Notes under the pieces: model-generated
Seen by the model: the letters and a program-made list of their open reading frames with translations, nothing else
What the model was told of the DNA's origin: nothing
The model's database searches: none
Position numbers and translations under genes: made by a program
Assembly (NCBI RefSeq): GCF_014268585.2
Contig: NZ_CP077092.1
Location: 1,364,001 to 1,428,000, forward strand
Origin: Pseudomonas iranensis
GTDB lineage: Bacteria > Pseudomonadota > Gammaproteobacteria > Pseudomonadales > Pseudomonadaceae
DNA length: 64,000 bases
Direction: 5' to 3'
In this document: positions 19,179 through 28,924 of the stretch, piece after piece
Layout of the letters: each line of letters starts with the position of its first letter
Position numbering within the stretch: position 1 is the stretch's first letter

Positions 19179-20378
19179 TCAGATGGCCCCGTCTTCACGC
19201 AGCCGAGTGATTTGCGCCGCGTCGTAGCCCAGATCGCCAAGCACCTGCGCATTGTGTTCGCCCAACTGCGGCCCGACCCATTCGGATGAACCAGGGGTTT
19301 CGGAAAGTTTCGGCACGATGCCGGGCATCTTGAAGTCCTTGCCGTCCGGCAACTTGGCATGCAGGAACATCTCTCGCGCCAGATATTGCGGATCGTTGAA
19401 CATGTCTTCGGCGCTGAAGATCCGGCTGACCGGTACGTCGGCCTGATTGAGCAAGTCGAGAACAGTCTGCAGCGGTAAGGAATTGACCCAGCGATCAATC
19501 ACGCCATACAACTCGTCGCGGCGACCGTCGCGGCCATCGTTGCTCGCCAGCGCCGGATCATTTGCCAGATCTTCGCGACCGATCACCTGCATGAAGCGTT
19601 TGAAGATTGCATCGCCGTTGGCGCCGATCTGCACGTGCTTGCCATCGGCGCTGGTATGAATCGAAGAGGGCGTGATGCCCGGCATGATGTTGCCGCTGCG
19701 TTCGCGGATGAAACCGAACACGTCGAACTCCGGCACCATGCTTTCCATCATCGCGAAGATAGCTTCATACAGCGCAACGTCGACCACTTGGCCCAGCCCG
19801 CCGTTGACCTCGCGATGACGCAGCGCCATCAACGCACCGATCACGCCCCACAGCGCGGCAATCGAATCACCGATGGAAATCCCGGTACGCACCGGCGGCC
19901 GGTCTTCGAAGCCGGTGATGTACCGCAGACCGCCCATGGATTCTCCGACCGCACCGAAACCTGGCTGGTCTTTCATCGGCCCGGTCTGACCGAAACCGGA
20001 CAGGCGCACCATCACCAGTTTCGGGTTCAGTGCGTGCAGGGTTTCCCAGCTCAGACCGAGTTTTTCCAAGACGCCGGGGCGGAAATTCTCGATGAGGATG
20101 TCGGCCTCGCCCAGCAGCTGTTTCAGGATCGCCAAACCGTCGGGGTGTTTCAGATTGAGGGTCAGCGACTTCTTGTTGCGCGCCTGGACGAACCACCACA
20201 ACGAGGTGCCTTCGTACAATTTGCGCCACTTGCGCAGGGGATCGCCGCCGTCCGGCGATTCGATCTTGATCACCTCGGCGCCGAATTCGCCGCAAATGCG
20301 CGAGGCAAACGGCCCGGCGATCAGCGTACCCAATTCAATGATTTTCAGACCCGAGAGCGGTTTGCTGGTGAACGGCAT
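19179..20378 (-). CDS. CaiB/BaiF family (class III) CoA-transferase
   Basis: A 399-residue class III CoA-transferase. The start LSGLKIIELGTLIAGPFASRI, the segment ADILIENFRPGVLEKLGL and the downstream VDVALYEAIFAMME (aspartyl nucleophile expected near 170, at the GISIGDSIAALWG region) are characteristic. The family moves CoA between carboxylic acids (formyl-CoA, carnitine, bile acids, dicarboxylates). With no catabolic neighbours, the substrate is unknown. Single gene, divergent from yaeQ. Confidence 0.88.
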   Translation of the reverse strand: MPFTSKPLSGLKIIELGTLIAGPFASRICGEFGAEVIKIESPDGGDPLRKWRKLYEGTSLWWFVQARNKKSLTLNLKHPDGLAILKQLLGEADILIENFRPGVLEKLGLSWETLHALNPKLVMVRLSGFGQTGPMKDQPGFGAVGESMGGLRYITGFEDRPPVRTGISIGDSIAALWGVIGALMALRHREVNGGLGQVVDVALYEAIFAMMESMVPEFDVFGFIRERSGNIMPGITPSSIHTSADGKHVQIGANGDAIFKRFMQVIGREDLANDPALASNDGRDGRRDELYGVIDRWVNSLPLQTVLDLLNQADVPVSRIFSAEDMFNDPQYLAREMFLHAKLPDGKDFKMPGIVPKLSETPGSSEWVGPQLGEHNAQVLGDLGYDAAQITRLREDGAI

Positions 20379-20524
20379 GCGAAATCCTGTAGGACAAGGC
20401 TGAACGGATACAGGGTTTTAACATAGCCGGCTGTCAGACGCCGCAGCTGGATTGCCATCAATTCGATGATTGCCTGTGGCATCGGTTAGACTTGCCGACT
20501 TTCCTCGTATCAAGAAGCCCGTTC

Positions 20525-21067
20525 ATGGCCCAGCCGTCCACTACCTACAAATTCGAACTGAACCTCACCGACCTCGACCGCAGCGTCTATGAGAGCGTCA
20601 AGCAGACCATCGCCCGTCATCCTTCGGAGACCGAAGAACGCATGACCGTGCGGCTGCTGGCCTACGCGCTCTGGTACAACGAGCAGCTGTCGTTCGGCCG
20701 TGGTCTGTCAGACGTGGATGAACCGGCCTTGTGGGAAAAGAGCCTGGACGACCGTGTCCTGCACTGGATCGAAGTGGGCCAGCCGGATGCCGATCGCCTG
20801 ACCTGGTGCTCGCGCCGCACCGAACGCACCAGCCTGCTGGCCTACGGCAGCCTGCGTGTCTGGGAAACCAAGGTGATCCCGGCGATCAAGAACCTGAAAA
20901 ACGTCAACATCGCAACCGTTCCGCAGGAAGTGCTGGAGACCCTGGCCAAGGACATGCCGCGTGTCATCAAGTGGGACGTGATGATCAGCGAAGGCACGAT
21001 CTTCGTCACCGACGACCGCGGTCAGCACGAAGTCCAGTTGCAATGGCTGCAAGGTGAGCGCGGCTGA
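20525..21067 (+). CDS. yaeQ: YaeQ family protein
   Basis: A 180-residue protein of the YaeQ family, which has a PD-(D/E)XK nuclease-like fold without a proven role. Start MAQPSTTYKFELNLTDLDR and the region EWVELGQP-like WIEVGQPDADRL are typical. The start at 20525 gives the usual length; the in-frame ATG 33 bases upstream adds residues outside the family. recJ follows after 54 bases. Confidence 0.88.
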   Translation: MAQPSTTYKFELNLTDLDRSVYESVKQTIARHPSETEERMTVRLLAYALWYNEQLSFGRGLSDVDEPALWEKSLDDRVLHWIEVGQPDADRLTWCSRRTERTSLLAYGSLRVWETKVIPAIKNLKNVNIATVPQEVLETLAKDMPRVIKWDVMISEGTIFVTDDRGQHEVQLQWLQGERG

Positions 21068-21121
21068 GGTCGCGACATCGCTGATATTTCCCACGAATCA
21101 AAGAGAAGCCTCCGTCGCCCC

Positions 21122-22831
21122 ATGCGTATCGAACCTCGTCAACTGCCTGCCACGCTGCCTTTCCTCGGTGATCTGCCGCCACTGCTGACCCGCCTGTACG
21201 CGGCGCGGGGTGTGCAATCGGAAGCGGAGCTGGACAAAAGTCTGGCGCGCTTGATCCCGTTCCAGCAGCTCAAAGGCATTGATGCGGCGGTTGACCTGCT
21301 GGTGACGGCATTGGAGCAACGCCAGCGCATTTTGATCGTCGGCGACTTCGATGCGGACGGCGCCACCGCCAGCACTGTCGGTGTGCTCGGTCTGCGCCTG
21401 CTGGGCGCGGCGCATGTCGATTATCTGGTGCCGAACCGTTTTGAATACGGCTATGGCCTGACACCGGAAATCGTCGAAGTCGCACTGACCCGTGAACCGC
21501 AACTATTGATCACCGTCGATAACGGCATCTCCAGCGTCGAAGGCGTCGCGGCGGCCAAGCGCGCCGGACTGAAGGTGTTGATCACCGACCACCACTTGCC
21601 CGGCGATGAACTGCCGCAGGCCGATGCGCTGGTCAATCCGAACCAGCCGGGCTGCGAGTTTCCGAGCAAGGCGCTGGCCGGCGTCGGGGTGATTTTCTAC
21701 GTGTTGATGGCTCTGCGCGCGCGACTGCGCAGCCTCGGCTGGTACGAGAGCAAACCGCAACCGAACATTGGCGAACTGCTCGATCTGGTGGCGCTGGGCA
21801 GCGTCGCCGATGTGGTGCCGCTGGATGCCAACAACCGCATTCTTGTGCATCAAGGGCTGGAGCGGATTCGCGCCGGCCGGGCACGGCCGGGGATCAAGGC
21901 GATCCTCGAAGTCGCCAAGCGAGAGGCTGCGCGGATCACTTCCACCGACTTGGGTTTTATTGTCGGCCCGCGCCTGAACGCCGCCGGGCGTCTGGACGAC
22001 ATGAGCCTGGGCATCGAATGCCTGCTCACCGCCGACGCCAATCTGGCGCGGGAAATGGCTGCGCAACTGGACGGCATGAACCAGGATCGCAAATCCATCG
22101 AGCAGGGCATGCAGCGTGAAGCGCTGGCGCAGCTCAAGGATCTGCCGGTCGAATCGATGCCGTTCGGTCTGTGCCTGTTCGATCCGGAGTGGCATCAGGG
22201 CGTGATCGGCATCCTCGCCTCGCGCATGAAAGAGCGCTATTTCCGCCCGACCATTGCTTTCGCCGATGCCGGTGATGGCTTGCTCAAGGGCTCCGGGCGT
22301 TCCGTGCAAGGCTTCCATATTCGTGATGCGCTGAGCGTGGTCGCAGCGCAGCATCCGAACCTGATCGCCAAGTACGGTGGCCACGCGATGGCGGCCGGTC
22401 TGACCTTGCCGCAGGAGAATTTTCCGCTGTTCGCCGAGGCATTCGACGCTGAGGTGCGTAGGCAACTTCGCGAAGAAGACCTCACCGGGCGCATGTTGTC
22501 CGATGGCACGCTGGCCGTCGAAGAATTCCACCTCGAACTGGCCCGCGCCTTGCGCCATGCCGGGCCATGGGGTCAGCACTTTCCGGAGCCGCTGTTTCAC
22601 GGTGTGTTTCAACTGGTCGAGCAGCGCGTGGTTGGCGAACGGCATTTGAAAGTGGTGCTGAAAAGCGAATGTGGCTCGGTGAAGCTCGATGGCATCGCGT
22701 TTGGTATTGATCGCGATGTGTGGCCGAACCCGACGATTCAATGGGTTGAACTGGCTTACAAGCTCGACGTCAACGAGTTTCGTGGCAACGAGACTGTGCA
22801 GTTGATGATTGCTCATATCGAACCGCGTTAA
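21122..22831 (+). CDS. recJ: Single-strand 5'-3' exonuclease RecJ
   Basis: A 569-residue DHH-family nuclease that degrades the 5' strand in recombination and mismatch repair. Motif I is D75-F-D77-A-D79 (VGDFDADGATA), motif III is D156-H-H (LITDHHLPGDEL), and the C-terminal DHHA1 region carries YGGHAMAAGLTL near residue 420. An OB-like end follows. Length and motif order match the family. Confidence 0.97.
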   Translation: MRIEPRQLPATLPFLGDLPPLLTRLYAARGVQSEAELDKSLARLIPFQQLKGIDAAVDLLVTALEQRQRILIVGDFDADGATASTVGVLGLRLLGAAHVDYLVPNRFEYGYGLTPEIVEVALTREPQLLITVDNGISSVEGVAAAKRAGLKVLITDHHLPGDELPQADALVNPNQPGCEFPSKALAGVGVIFYVLMALRARLRSLGWYESKPQPNIGELLDLVALGSVADVVPLDANNRILVHQGLERIRAGRARPGIKAILEVAKREAARITSTDLGFIVGPRLNAAGRLDDMSLGIECLLTADANLAREMAAQLDGMNQDRKSIEQGMQREALAQLKDLPVESMPFGLCLFDPEWHQGVIGILASRMKERYFRPTIAFADAGDGLLKGSGRSVQGFHIRDALSVVAAQHPNLIAKYGGHAMAAGLTLPQENFPLFAEAFDAEVRRQLREEDLTGRMLSDGTLAVEEFHLELARALRHAGPWGQHFPEPLFHGVFQLVEQRVVGERHLKVVLKSECGSVKLDGIAFGIDRDVWPNPTIQWVELAYKLDVNEFRGNETVQLMIAHIEPR

Positions 22832-22835
22832 GCCA

Positions 22836-22899
22836 TTCGCGAGCAGGCTAGCTCCCACATTGAAATGCATTTTGCTGTGGGAGCGAGCCTGCTCGCGAA
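22836..22899. repeat. REP pair (inverted)
   Basis: Two facing main-type REPs, the left one with one mismatch (ctagctc for ctcgctc), immediately after recJ. The rest of the gap to 23098 contains a GC hairpin (cgcgggggcgggcg) and the upstream region of the Old Yellow Enzyme gene. Confidence 0.82.
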
Positions 22900-23098
22900 A
22901 GCGTCCTTTCACACACTGAATTACTCTGAACCCTCCGTCATCCCCCGTTGTCGACTAGGCTCTAAGCACTGCTTGATTGGCCTTGTGACGTCTTGTCGAA
23001 TTCTTGCCCGCGGGGGCGGGCGCTGTACCCTTTTTCTGTCACTCGTCGACTTTTCAAACAGAACCCTGGAGCCTGCCCACTGATTCGAGAGGTGCCCC

Positions 23099-24205
23099 AT
23101 GAGTCTGCTGCTTGAACCCTTTACCCTGCGCCAACTGACCCTGCCCAACCGCATCGCCGTGTCGCCGATGTGCCAGTACTCCAGCGTCGATGGCCTGGCC
23201 AACGACTGGCACCTGGTGCACCTGGGCAGCCGCGCGGTGGGCGGTGCCGGTCTGGTTTTCACCGAAGCCACGGCGGTTACCGCCGACGGGCGTATCACCG
23301 CCGAAGACCTTGGCCTGTGGAACGACGAACAGATCGAACCGCTGCAACGCATCACTCGCTTCATCACCGCCCAGGGCGCGGTCGCCGGCATTCAGCTGGC
23401 CCACGCCGGGCGCAAGGCCAGCACCCACCGGCCGTGGATCGGCAAGCATGGCAGTGTCAAACCCGAGGATGGCGGCTGGACCCCGGTCGGGCCATCGCCG
23501 ATTGCTTTTGATCCGCAACACACTCAACCGAAGCAGCTGGATGAGGGGCAGATCGCCGAAGTGATCCAGGCCTTTGTCGACGCGGCCAAACGCGCGCTGA
23601 CGGCGGGGTTCAGCGTGGTCGAGGTGCATGCCGCGCACGGCTATCTGCTGCATCAGTTTCTTTCGCCGCTGAGCAACCAACGCCGCGATCAGTACGGTGG
23701 TTCGTTCGAGAATCGTATCCGTCTGGTGCTGCAAGTCACTGAAGCGGTGAGGGCGGTATGGCCGGAGGAATTGCCAGTATTTGTCCGCGTCTCGGCGACT
23801 GATTGGGTCGAAGACGGCTGGAATCCGGATGAGACCGTGGAACTGGCGCGTCGCCTTCACACGCTGGGCGCCGATCTCATTGACGTGTCTTCAGGAGGGA
23901 CAGCTGCCAACGCGGAAATTCCGGTCGGACCCGGATATCAGACGCGCTTTGCCGAGCGGGTCCGCAAAGAGTCAGGCATTGCCACCGGTACTGTCGGAAT
24001 GATTACCGAGCCTGCCCAGGCCGAGCACATTCTGCGTACCTGTCAGGCCGATATCATTTTCCTTGCGCGCGAACTGCTGCGCGATCCGTACTGGCCGCTG
24101 CACGCCGACGATGATCTCGGCGGGCGCAAAGCAGTGTGGCCTGCACAGTATCAGCGCGCGACCCATCGGGATCAGCCGATTCATGAATCGGATTTGCGCG
24201 ATTGA
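23099..24205 (+). CDS. NADH:flavin oxidoreductase, Old Yellow Enzyme (YqjM-like)
   Basis: A 368-residue FMN ene-reductase that reduces activated alkenes with NAD(P)H. It shows the YqjM-class cysteine C25 (SPMCQYSS), Q99 and H102 (GIQLAHAGRKAS), the substrate-binding pair H177/H180 with Y182 (HAAHGYLLHQF), and the phosphate site in the final third (GMITEPAQAEHIL). This places it in the thermophilic-like OYE class together with P. putida XenA. The physiological substrate is unknown. It has a clear intrinsic terminator. Confidence 0.93.
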   Translation: MSLLLEPFTLRQLTLPNRIAVSPMCQYSSVDGLANDWHLVHLGSRAVGGAGLVFTEATAVTADGRITAEDLGLWNDEQIEPLQRITRFITAQGAVAGIQLAHAGRKASTHRPWIGKHGSVKPEDGGWTPVGPSPIAFDPQHTQPKQLDEGQIAEVIQAFVDAAKRALTAGFSVVEVHAAHGYLLHQFLSPLSNQRRDQYGGSFENRIRLVLQVTEAVRAVWPEELPVFVRVSATDWVEDGWNPDETVELARRLHTLGADLIDVSSGGTAANAEIPVGPGYQTRFAERVRKESGIATGTVGMITEPAQAEHILRTCQADIIFLARELLRDPYWPLHADDDLGGRKAVWPAQYQRATHRDQPIHESDLRD

Positions 24206-24221
24206 TTGAAGGCTGGAAAGC

Positions 24222-24254
24222 AAAAGCCCCGAGCCAGTGATGGCCGGGGCTTTT
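24222..24254 (+). terminator. Intrinsic terminator after the Old Yellow Enzyme gene
   Basis: A stem aaaagccccg/cggggctttt, 16 bases after the stop codon, with A and T flanks that could also work on the other strand. Confidence 0.92.
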
Positions 24255-24291
24255 CTATTCGGCAGAAGTTTGCGTTGTCCAGGCGGGCCTC

Positions 24292-24356
24292 TTCGCGAGC
24301 AGGCTCGCTCCCACAGTAGGAATGCGAACCCCTGTGGGAGCGAGCCTGCTCGCGAA
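24292..24356. repeat. REP pair (inverted)
   Basis: Two perfect facing main-type REPs, between the convergent Old Yellow Enzyme and opgD genes. Confidence 0.87.
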
Positions 24357-24383
24357 TGACGCCAGAACAGCCGCCTTAGAACC

Positions 24384-26012
24384 TCAAGGGTATTTACGCT
24401 TGTCCGGCGCCGGCGGGAAGTACTGGTACAACCAGGTCTCGCTCAACGTGCGGTCATTGGTGCGAATGAACAGGCGCAGTTCCACTGGCTCGACACTGTC
24501 ATTGGTCGGATACCAGTCGAACAGGATCCGATAACCCTTGATGTCATCCAGCACCAGCACGCTGAAGTCCTGCACCTTGCCGTTGGAACAGGTAATCACT
24601 GGCTCGATCCCGGTGCCCTGTGGCAGGCGCTCAAGGCCGCCACCGGTGAAGTCCACGGCAAAACGGCGCGCCCAGACTGGCGGGTAGTGCTCACCCGGCG
24701 CCCAACCCTCGGTGAAGCCGCCCATGCCCGAACGCGTCGCGTGCACTCGCGCCAGTGGCGTGCCGACCGGTGGCAGCGCGCTCCAGTAGAGCTTGTACCC
24801 GTAGTTCAGCGAATCACCGGCAGCCACGGGTTTTTTCGGCGTCCAGAACGCGACGATGTTATCCAGCGTCTCGCCGGTCGTAGGAATTTCCAGCAGATCG
24901 ATAGAGCCTTCGCCCCATGCGGTTGTCGGCTCTACCCACAGGCTCGGGCGCTTGCTGTACCAGTCGACAGTGTCTTGATAGTTGGCGAATTCGTGGTCGG
25001 TCTGCACCAGGCCGAAACCCTTCGGGTCCTTGTCGGCAAATGCGTTGAATTGCAGCGTCGCCGGGTTGTTCAACGGACGGCAGATCCACTCGCCATTGCC
25101 GCGCCACATCGCCAGGCGATCCGAGTCGTGGATTTGCGGGTGAATGGTGTCGCACATGCGCCGTTCGTGGGTGCCGCAGCTGAACATGCTGGTCATCGGC
25201 GCCACGCCCAGTTGTTCGATGGTGGTGCGAGCGTTGATGTGCGCGTCGATTTCCATGACCACGCGCTCGGCCTGGCAATCGATGTCGAAGCGATAGGCGC
25301 CGGTCGCGCTCGGCGAGTCGAGCAGGGCGTAGACCACAAAACGCGTGGCGTTCTTGTCAGGCGTCTCGAACCAGAACTTGGTGAAGTCGGGAAACTCTTC
25401 GCGCTTCTTCGCGTAGGTATCAATGGCCAGGCCGCGCGCGGAGAGGCCATATTGGCCAGTAGCATCGACCGCACGGAAATAGCTGGCGCCGAGAAACGAC
25501 ACCACGTCATGCCGATCCAGCTCCGGTGCCTTGAACAGTTTGAAGCCGGCAAAACCCAGGTCGCCCTTGAGCTGCTGGGTGTCGACCGAAGTGTTCTCGT
25601 AATTGAACAGCGCCGGGCGGAAATGCACCTCGCGCGCCATGCGCGTCTTCGGATCAACGCTGTACATGCGCACCGGTTGGCGGAAACCCATGCCGACGTG
25701 GAAAAACTGTACGTCCAGCTGGCCTTTGTTTTCCTTCCACAGGGAATGCTCGCCGTCGTAGCGGATTGCGTTGAAGTTCTGCGGAGTCATGGTCGCCAGG
25801 GTTGGCGGCAACACCTGTTTCGTATCCTGATAGGCATTGCCGGCGAGCTGCTTGGCCTGACGCTTCAACGACTCGAAATCGAAGGCCTGAGCCTCGCCAT
25901 CGGCGGCGCCGCCATTGGCTGCCCAAGCGCGGGCGGCCAACAGGCCCGACGCGGAAAGACCGGTGTAGGCCGCAATGGCCATGGACGCTTTGAGCAAATT
26001 CCTGCGGTGCAT
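24384..26012 (-). CDS. opgD: Glucan biosynthesis protein OpgD
   Basis: A 542-residue periplasmic protein of the MdoG/OpgG family, needed for correct synthesis or chain-length of osmoregulated periplasmic glucans. The N-terminus [18 protein letters not shown] followed by alanines to ARAWAANG is a twin-arginine (Tat) signal, as in E. coli OpgD. The start at 26012 places the twin arginine right after the initiator; an in-frame ATG 42 bases upstream is less likely. Single gene. Confidence 0.93.
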   Translation of the reverse strand: MHRRNLLKASMAIAAYTGLSASGLLAARAWAANGGAADGEAQAFDFESLKRQAKQLAGNAYQDTKQVLPPTLATMTPQNFNAIRYDGEHSLWKENKGQLDVQFFHVGMGFRQPVRMYSVDPKTRMAREVHFRPALFNYENTSVDTQQLKGDLGFAGFKLFKAPELDRHDVVSFLGASYFRAVDATGQYGLSARGLAIDTYAKKREEFPDFTKFWFETPDKNATRFVVYALLDSPSATGAYRFDIDCQAERVVMEIDAHINARTTIEQLGVAPMTSMFSCGTHERRMCDTIHPQIHDSDRLAMWRGNGEWICRPLNNPATLQFNAFADKDPKGFGLVQTDHEFANYQDTVDWYSKRPSLWVEPTTAWGEGSIDLLEIPTTGETLDNIVAFWTPKKPVAAGDSLNYGYKLYWSALPPVGTPLARVHATRSGMGGFTEGWAPGEHYPPVWARRFAVDFTGGGLERLPQGTGIEPVITCSNGKVQDFSVLVLDDIKGYRILFDWYPTNDSVEPVELRLFIRTNDRTLSETWLYQYFPPAPDKRKYP

Positions 26013-26415
26013 AAATACAACCTGTCGTGTGCAATCCGGCGCCGTTCCTGGCACCTGTCGGATCGGAAATTACGGTTCGGTCATGCCTTCGGCCAAACGC
26101 AACGGACTATAAACAGATGCCCGCTAGCTTAATCGGTTCGATTGTCGGGCAAAAAGGCTTGTTTGCGCTGCGTCATCTGGCAATGAAACAAGACATGTCT
26201 GTAATTTTTCTGACAGGGTTCTCTGATTTAGAGGGCATATCTGCTTTTTTCGATTAATTACTCTAAAAACCACTTTTCAACGCCGATTTAATTCCTATTC
26301 TATGGGCAAGACCGGATACAAGCCTTCGTGCCGGCGGGGCACACGACGCTGCTCGAAGAGGCAGGGCGATGTGAGGTTCAGCAGTTTCTTGACTCAATAG
26401 AGAAGGACATCGTCC
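26013..26415. other. Intergenic region between opgD and the 61-residue gene
   Basis: About 400 bases with divergent upstream regions. An AT-rich stretch (about 26195-26305) is likely to hold the promoter of the rightward gene, but I could not fix a convincing -35/-10 pair. No open frame with protein character was found. Confidence 0.5.
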
Positions 26416-26601
26416 ATGGCAAAAATACAGGGCATCACCGAAATGTTGGGCATCTTTCCTTGCTTGGGCGGCGGGCGCAGAAGACGCCGTCTCAATTCCG
26501 AGGAATTGAAACTGGTGGAACGTTATCGAGAGCTATCGGAAAGCGACCGGATCGCCATGCGCTATCTGGTGGATGCGATGCGGAGTGTTTCGCGGTTTTA
26601 A
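26416..26601 (+). CDS. Small conserved-looking hypothetical protein (61 residues)
   Basis: A 61-residue protein: a short hydrophobic start (GITEMLGIFPCLGG), a run of five arginines (residues 20-25), then a charged amphipathic half (LNSEELKLVERYRELSESDR) ending DAMRSVSRF. It has a good Shine-Dalgarno (agaagga, 8-base spacing), and the third-position GC pattern looks coding. The charged half resembles the end of a small DNA- or protein-binding helix pair. I do not recognise a named family. Confidence 0.6.
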   Translation: MAKIQGITEMLGIFPCLGGGRRRRRLNSEELKLVERYRELSESDRIAMRYLVDAMRSVSRF

Positions 26602-26778
26602 GGAGGAGGGGAGAAGGGGGCAGGTCGAAAGGCCTGCTCCTTTTCATTGGGTAACGCTCGGAACAAGCCCTTTTGAGTGGCGAGCAACATCTCGAAGCAC
26701 ACTCGCGGGGCGGGTCCGGGCACTTTCGAACTAGGCTGAGGGCCTTAGATCCGGATAACCCTTGTTTGGAGACGGAAC

Positions 26779-27510
26779 ATGAACACCCGTGGATTGCTCG
26801 ATCAACTGCTCAAGTCCGGGCAGGAAATGCTGCAGAACAAGGCCGGCGGCGCTTCCAGCAAATCGGCTGCCAGCGGGCTTGGCGGCTTGCTCGGTGGCTC
26901 GTCAGGCTCCAGCGGCCTCGGCGGCCTGCTCTCCGGCGCGGGTGGCGGCGCATTGGCCGCAGGCGCGATGGGCCTGCTGCTCGGCAATAAAAAGGTCCGC
27001 AAGGTCGGCGGCAAAGTCGCGATCTACGGCGGCCTCGCCGCGCTGGGCGTACTGGCTTACAAGGCCTATGGCAACTACAACGCCCAAAAAGGCAGCGCAC
27101 CACAACGCGAACCGCAAACCCTCGACCGCCTGCCCCCCGCGCAAGTCGAGCAGCACAGCCAGGCAATCCTCAAAGCCTTGGTCGCCGCCGCCAAAGCCGA
27201 CGGCCACATCGATGAACGCGAGCGTGAACTGATCGAAGGCGAATTCACCAAACTCGACAACGACCAGGAACTGCAACACTGGCTCCACGCCGAACTCAAC
27301 AAACCCCTCGACCCCACCGACGTCGCCCGCGCGGCGAGCACGCCGGAAATGGCGGCGGAGATGTACATCGCCAGTGTGATGCTGGTGGATGAGGAGAATT
27401 TTATGGAGAAGAGCTATCTGGATGAACTGGCACGGCAGTTGAAGCTGGAGCCGGGGTTGAAGGTGGAGTTGGAGAGGCAGGTGCGGTTGGCCGGGGCGGA
27501 TAGCGTGTAA
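26779..27510 (+). CDS. DUF533/TerB-like inner membrane protein (YebE-like)
   Basis: A 243-residue protein: N-terminal amphipathic helix (NTRGLLDQLLKSGQEML), a glycine/serine-rich stretch with a membrane helix (GGGALAAGAMGLLLGNKK and GGLAALGVLAYKAYG, about 55-95), then a TerB-like helical domain (about 120-240, LVAAAKADGHIDERERELIEG). E. coli YebE is the nearest named relative; its function is unknown. The accessory island starts directly at its stop codon. Confidence 0.85.
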   Translation: MNTRGLLDQLLKSGQEMLQNKAGGASSKSAASGLGGLLGGSSGSSGLGGLLSGAGGGALAAGAMGLLLGNKKVRKVGGKVAIYGGLAALGVLAYKAYGNYNAQKGSAPQREPQTLDRLPPAQVEQHSQAILKALVAAAKADGHIDERERELIEGEFTKLDNDQELQHWLHAELNKPLDPTDVARAASTPEMAAEMYIASVMLVDEENFMEKSYLDELARQLKLEPGLKVELERQVRLAGADSV

Positions 27511-27564
27511 TCGTAGTGGCGATCGCCGGGCATCAGCAGGCGGTTGCCCTTTTACGTTAGCTAG
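27511..27564 (-). pseudogene. Fossil of an rhs core, 54 bp
   Basis: Starting at the first base after the DUF533 stop, this stretch matches 31859-31912 of the intact rhs gene over about 54 bases with few differences. Read on the minus strand it gives KGNRLLMPGDRHYD, against KGNRLLMQGDRHYD in the Rhs core. Just upstream in that frame a TAA breaks it. It marks the island edge and implies a former second rhs copy or a recombination scar. The 238 bases beyond (27565-27802) hold nothing I recognise. Confidence 0.8.
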
Positions 27565-27802
27565 ACTTTCTGCGTTTCAGTAGTTTCCGTAACGGCGTTG
27601 AATCGACCTTTGTCCCGATGGCGGACATTGCTCTTGCGGCTGGCTCTGCATATTTTTGGTACTAGCCGCGTAATAGAGCTGGCAAATAGATCACTAGCAA
27701 TCGGTGATTAGCGCACTGACTTCGTCGCCAGATCGGTGTTATTCAACAGTCGACCGTTGAGGTATGAGTCGGCGGGCCTGCCGTCGAGCAAGTTTCCTTC
27801 TG

Positions 27803-28234
27803 CTAGAAGTATTTGAATGGGTATGTGTCTCCCGTGATTATTATTGAATCTTTTTCTGTATATACGCTGTTGATGTTATTGATAACCAATTGTGGGTTGG
27901 TTGGGTTTTGAAAAAGATGATAGAAGAGTTCGAAGTATAGATAATCTTCGATCAAATTTGCTGCTAGATTTGGATGGGTGTTGAGAAGTTCGTTAAAAGT
28001 CGGGTAATCAACTGTCGCAAGCTCTGGGATGTCCACATAGTCTTGCACGGTATCGTCAATCCTGCATTCCGAAATAAACGTGTCTGCAATGATTTTAAAC
28101 TCTCTTGAAAAGTCGCCGAGTTTGATTTGCAGTATGTAGGGCTGAGTCTTGATCGTGACCGCCTCTCCGAATCCCAAGCTTCTATAAGATACGGTACTTG
28201 GATTGACTGCGTTGCCCGAGCACTTAAATATCAT
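27803..28234 (-). CDS. Orphan candidate immunity protein A (hypothetical)
   Basis: A 143-residue acidic, AT-rich protein with no signal or membrane segment (TIKTQPYILQIKLGDFSREF... LIEDYLYFELFYHLFQNP). Codon use is unlike the core genes. Size, charge, composition and position downstream of an Rhs toxin suggest an immunity protein, but I recognise no family. No toxin tip is visible in the 251 bases upstream (28235-28485), which hold only short open frames. It may be intact. Confidence 0.5.
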   Translation of the reverse strand: MIFKCSGNAVNPSTVSYRSLGFGEAVTIKTQPYILQIKLGDFSREFKIIADTFISECRIDDTVQDYVDIPELATVDYPTFNELLNTHPNLAANLIEDYLYFELFYHLFQNPTNPQLVINNINSVYTEKDSIIITGDTYPFKYF

Positions 28235-28485
28235 GGTTTTGCTTTCGCTGTTATCGGTTTGGTTGTCGAGATTTTTTTACCCGAAAGAAAACTCTTTTGT
28301 ACTACAGGCCTGAGGCTTTTCCCAAGTTAATTGCATCCGCATCGGCAGCGACTGCGCACTGCTTTAGCGTAGTGGGTTGCTCTAACAAATTTTGTCATCG
28401 ATTGGCAGCGCCGCTACACCCTATGGCTTAGCCAATGTCAGGTCCACTGCTTTCCCCCATATACTCCTAATATGTGAAGCCTGCA

Positions 28486-28791
28486 TCAGATTTGTTTAAC
28501 TTTATGCAGCGTGTGATCTAAGATTTTGTCAAGGTCGCTCCAGGTTTTGGCGGTGTCGGTGTATATCGGAGATTCCCAATCTCGATTTGCAATTAATGAA
28601 ATTCTAAAGGCACCATTTTTGTCAAATTCTGGATACCATCCGATGTCTAATATTTGTTCGTTTGGGAATGCTGCCTGTAAGAGGTCCTCTTTCAGGCTCT
28701 CTGAGATGAGTGCTATGTCGTAATTGATTAGGTTGGATAGTTCGTCGAAAATTACTTTTCCGCCGAGATGTATTATTTTTTTTAATTTCAT
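28486..28791 (-). CDS. Orphan candidate immunity protein B (hypothetical)
   Basis: A 101-residue AT-rich protein (KKIIHLGGKVIFDELSNL at the start, WSDLDKILDHTLHKVKQI at the end), soluble and mildly acidic. The upstream Shine-Dalgarno is poor. Its upstream flank contains a solo copy of the inverted-repeat end seen at 30304 (28847-28864) and A-rich low-complexity repeats of agcaaaag, but no toxin sequence. I call it immunity-like from context only. Confidence 0.45.
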   Translation of the reverse strand: MKLKKIIHLGGKVIFDELSNLINYDIALISESLKEDLLQAAFPNEQILDIGWYPEFDKNGAFRISLIANRDWESPIYTDTAKTWSDLDKILDHTLHKVKQI

Positions 28792-28846
28792 GGTTTTTTG
28801 CTTTTAATTGTGAGAGTAAGGAAAGGGGGTGTATTCGGTTTGTATA

Positions 28847-28864
28847 AAATAAATCTGTCCTCAT
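28847..28864 (-). repeat. Solo end of the ggggacagatttattt element
   Basis: Reads atgaggacagatttattt on the minus strand, a 17-of-18 match to the inner arm of the perfect inverted repeat at 30304-30356. Similar ggggacagatttattt sequences are known to me as flanks of IS200/RAYT-like transposase genes; no transposase is present here. Confidence 0.55.
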
Positions 28865-28924
28865 TTCCCGCTCTTTTGCTCTTTTGCTTTTTTGCTCGGT
28901 TCCCTTTTGCTCGTTATTTTTCTA

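Noticed and set aside
28622..28864. 80-codon minus-strand frame overlapping immunity B
   Set aside because: It arises from the solo repeat end and an alternative frame of the better-supported 101-residue gene.
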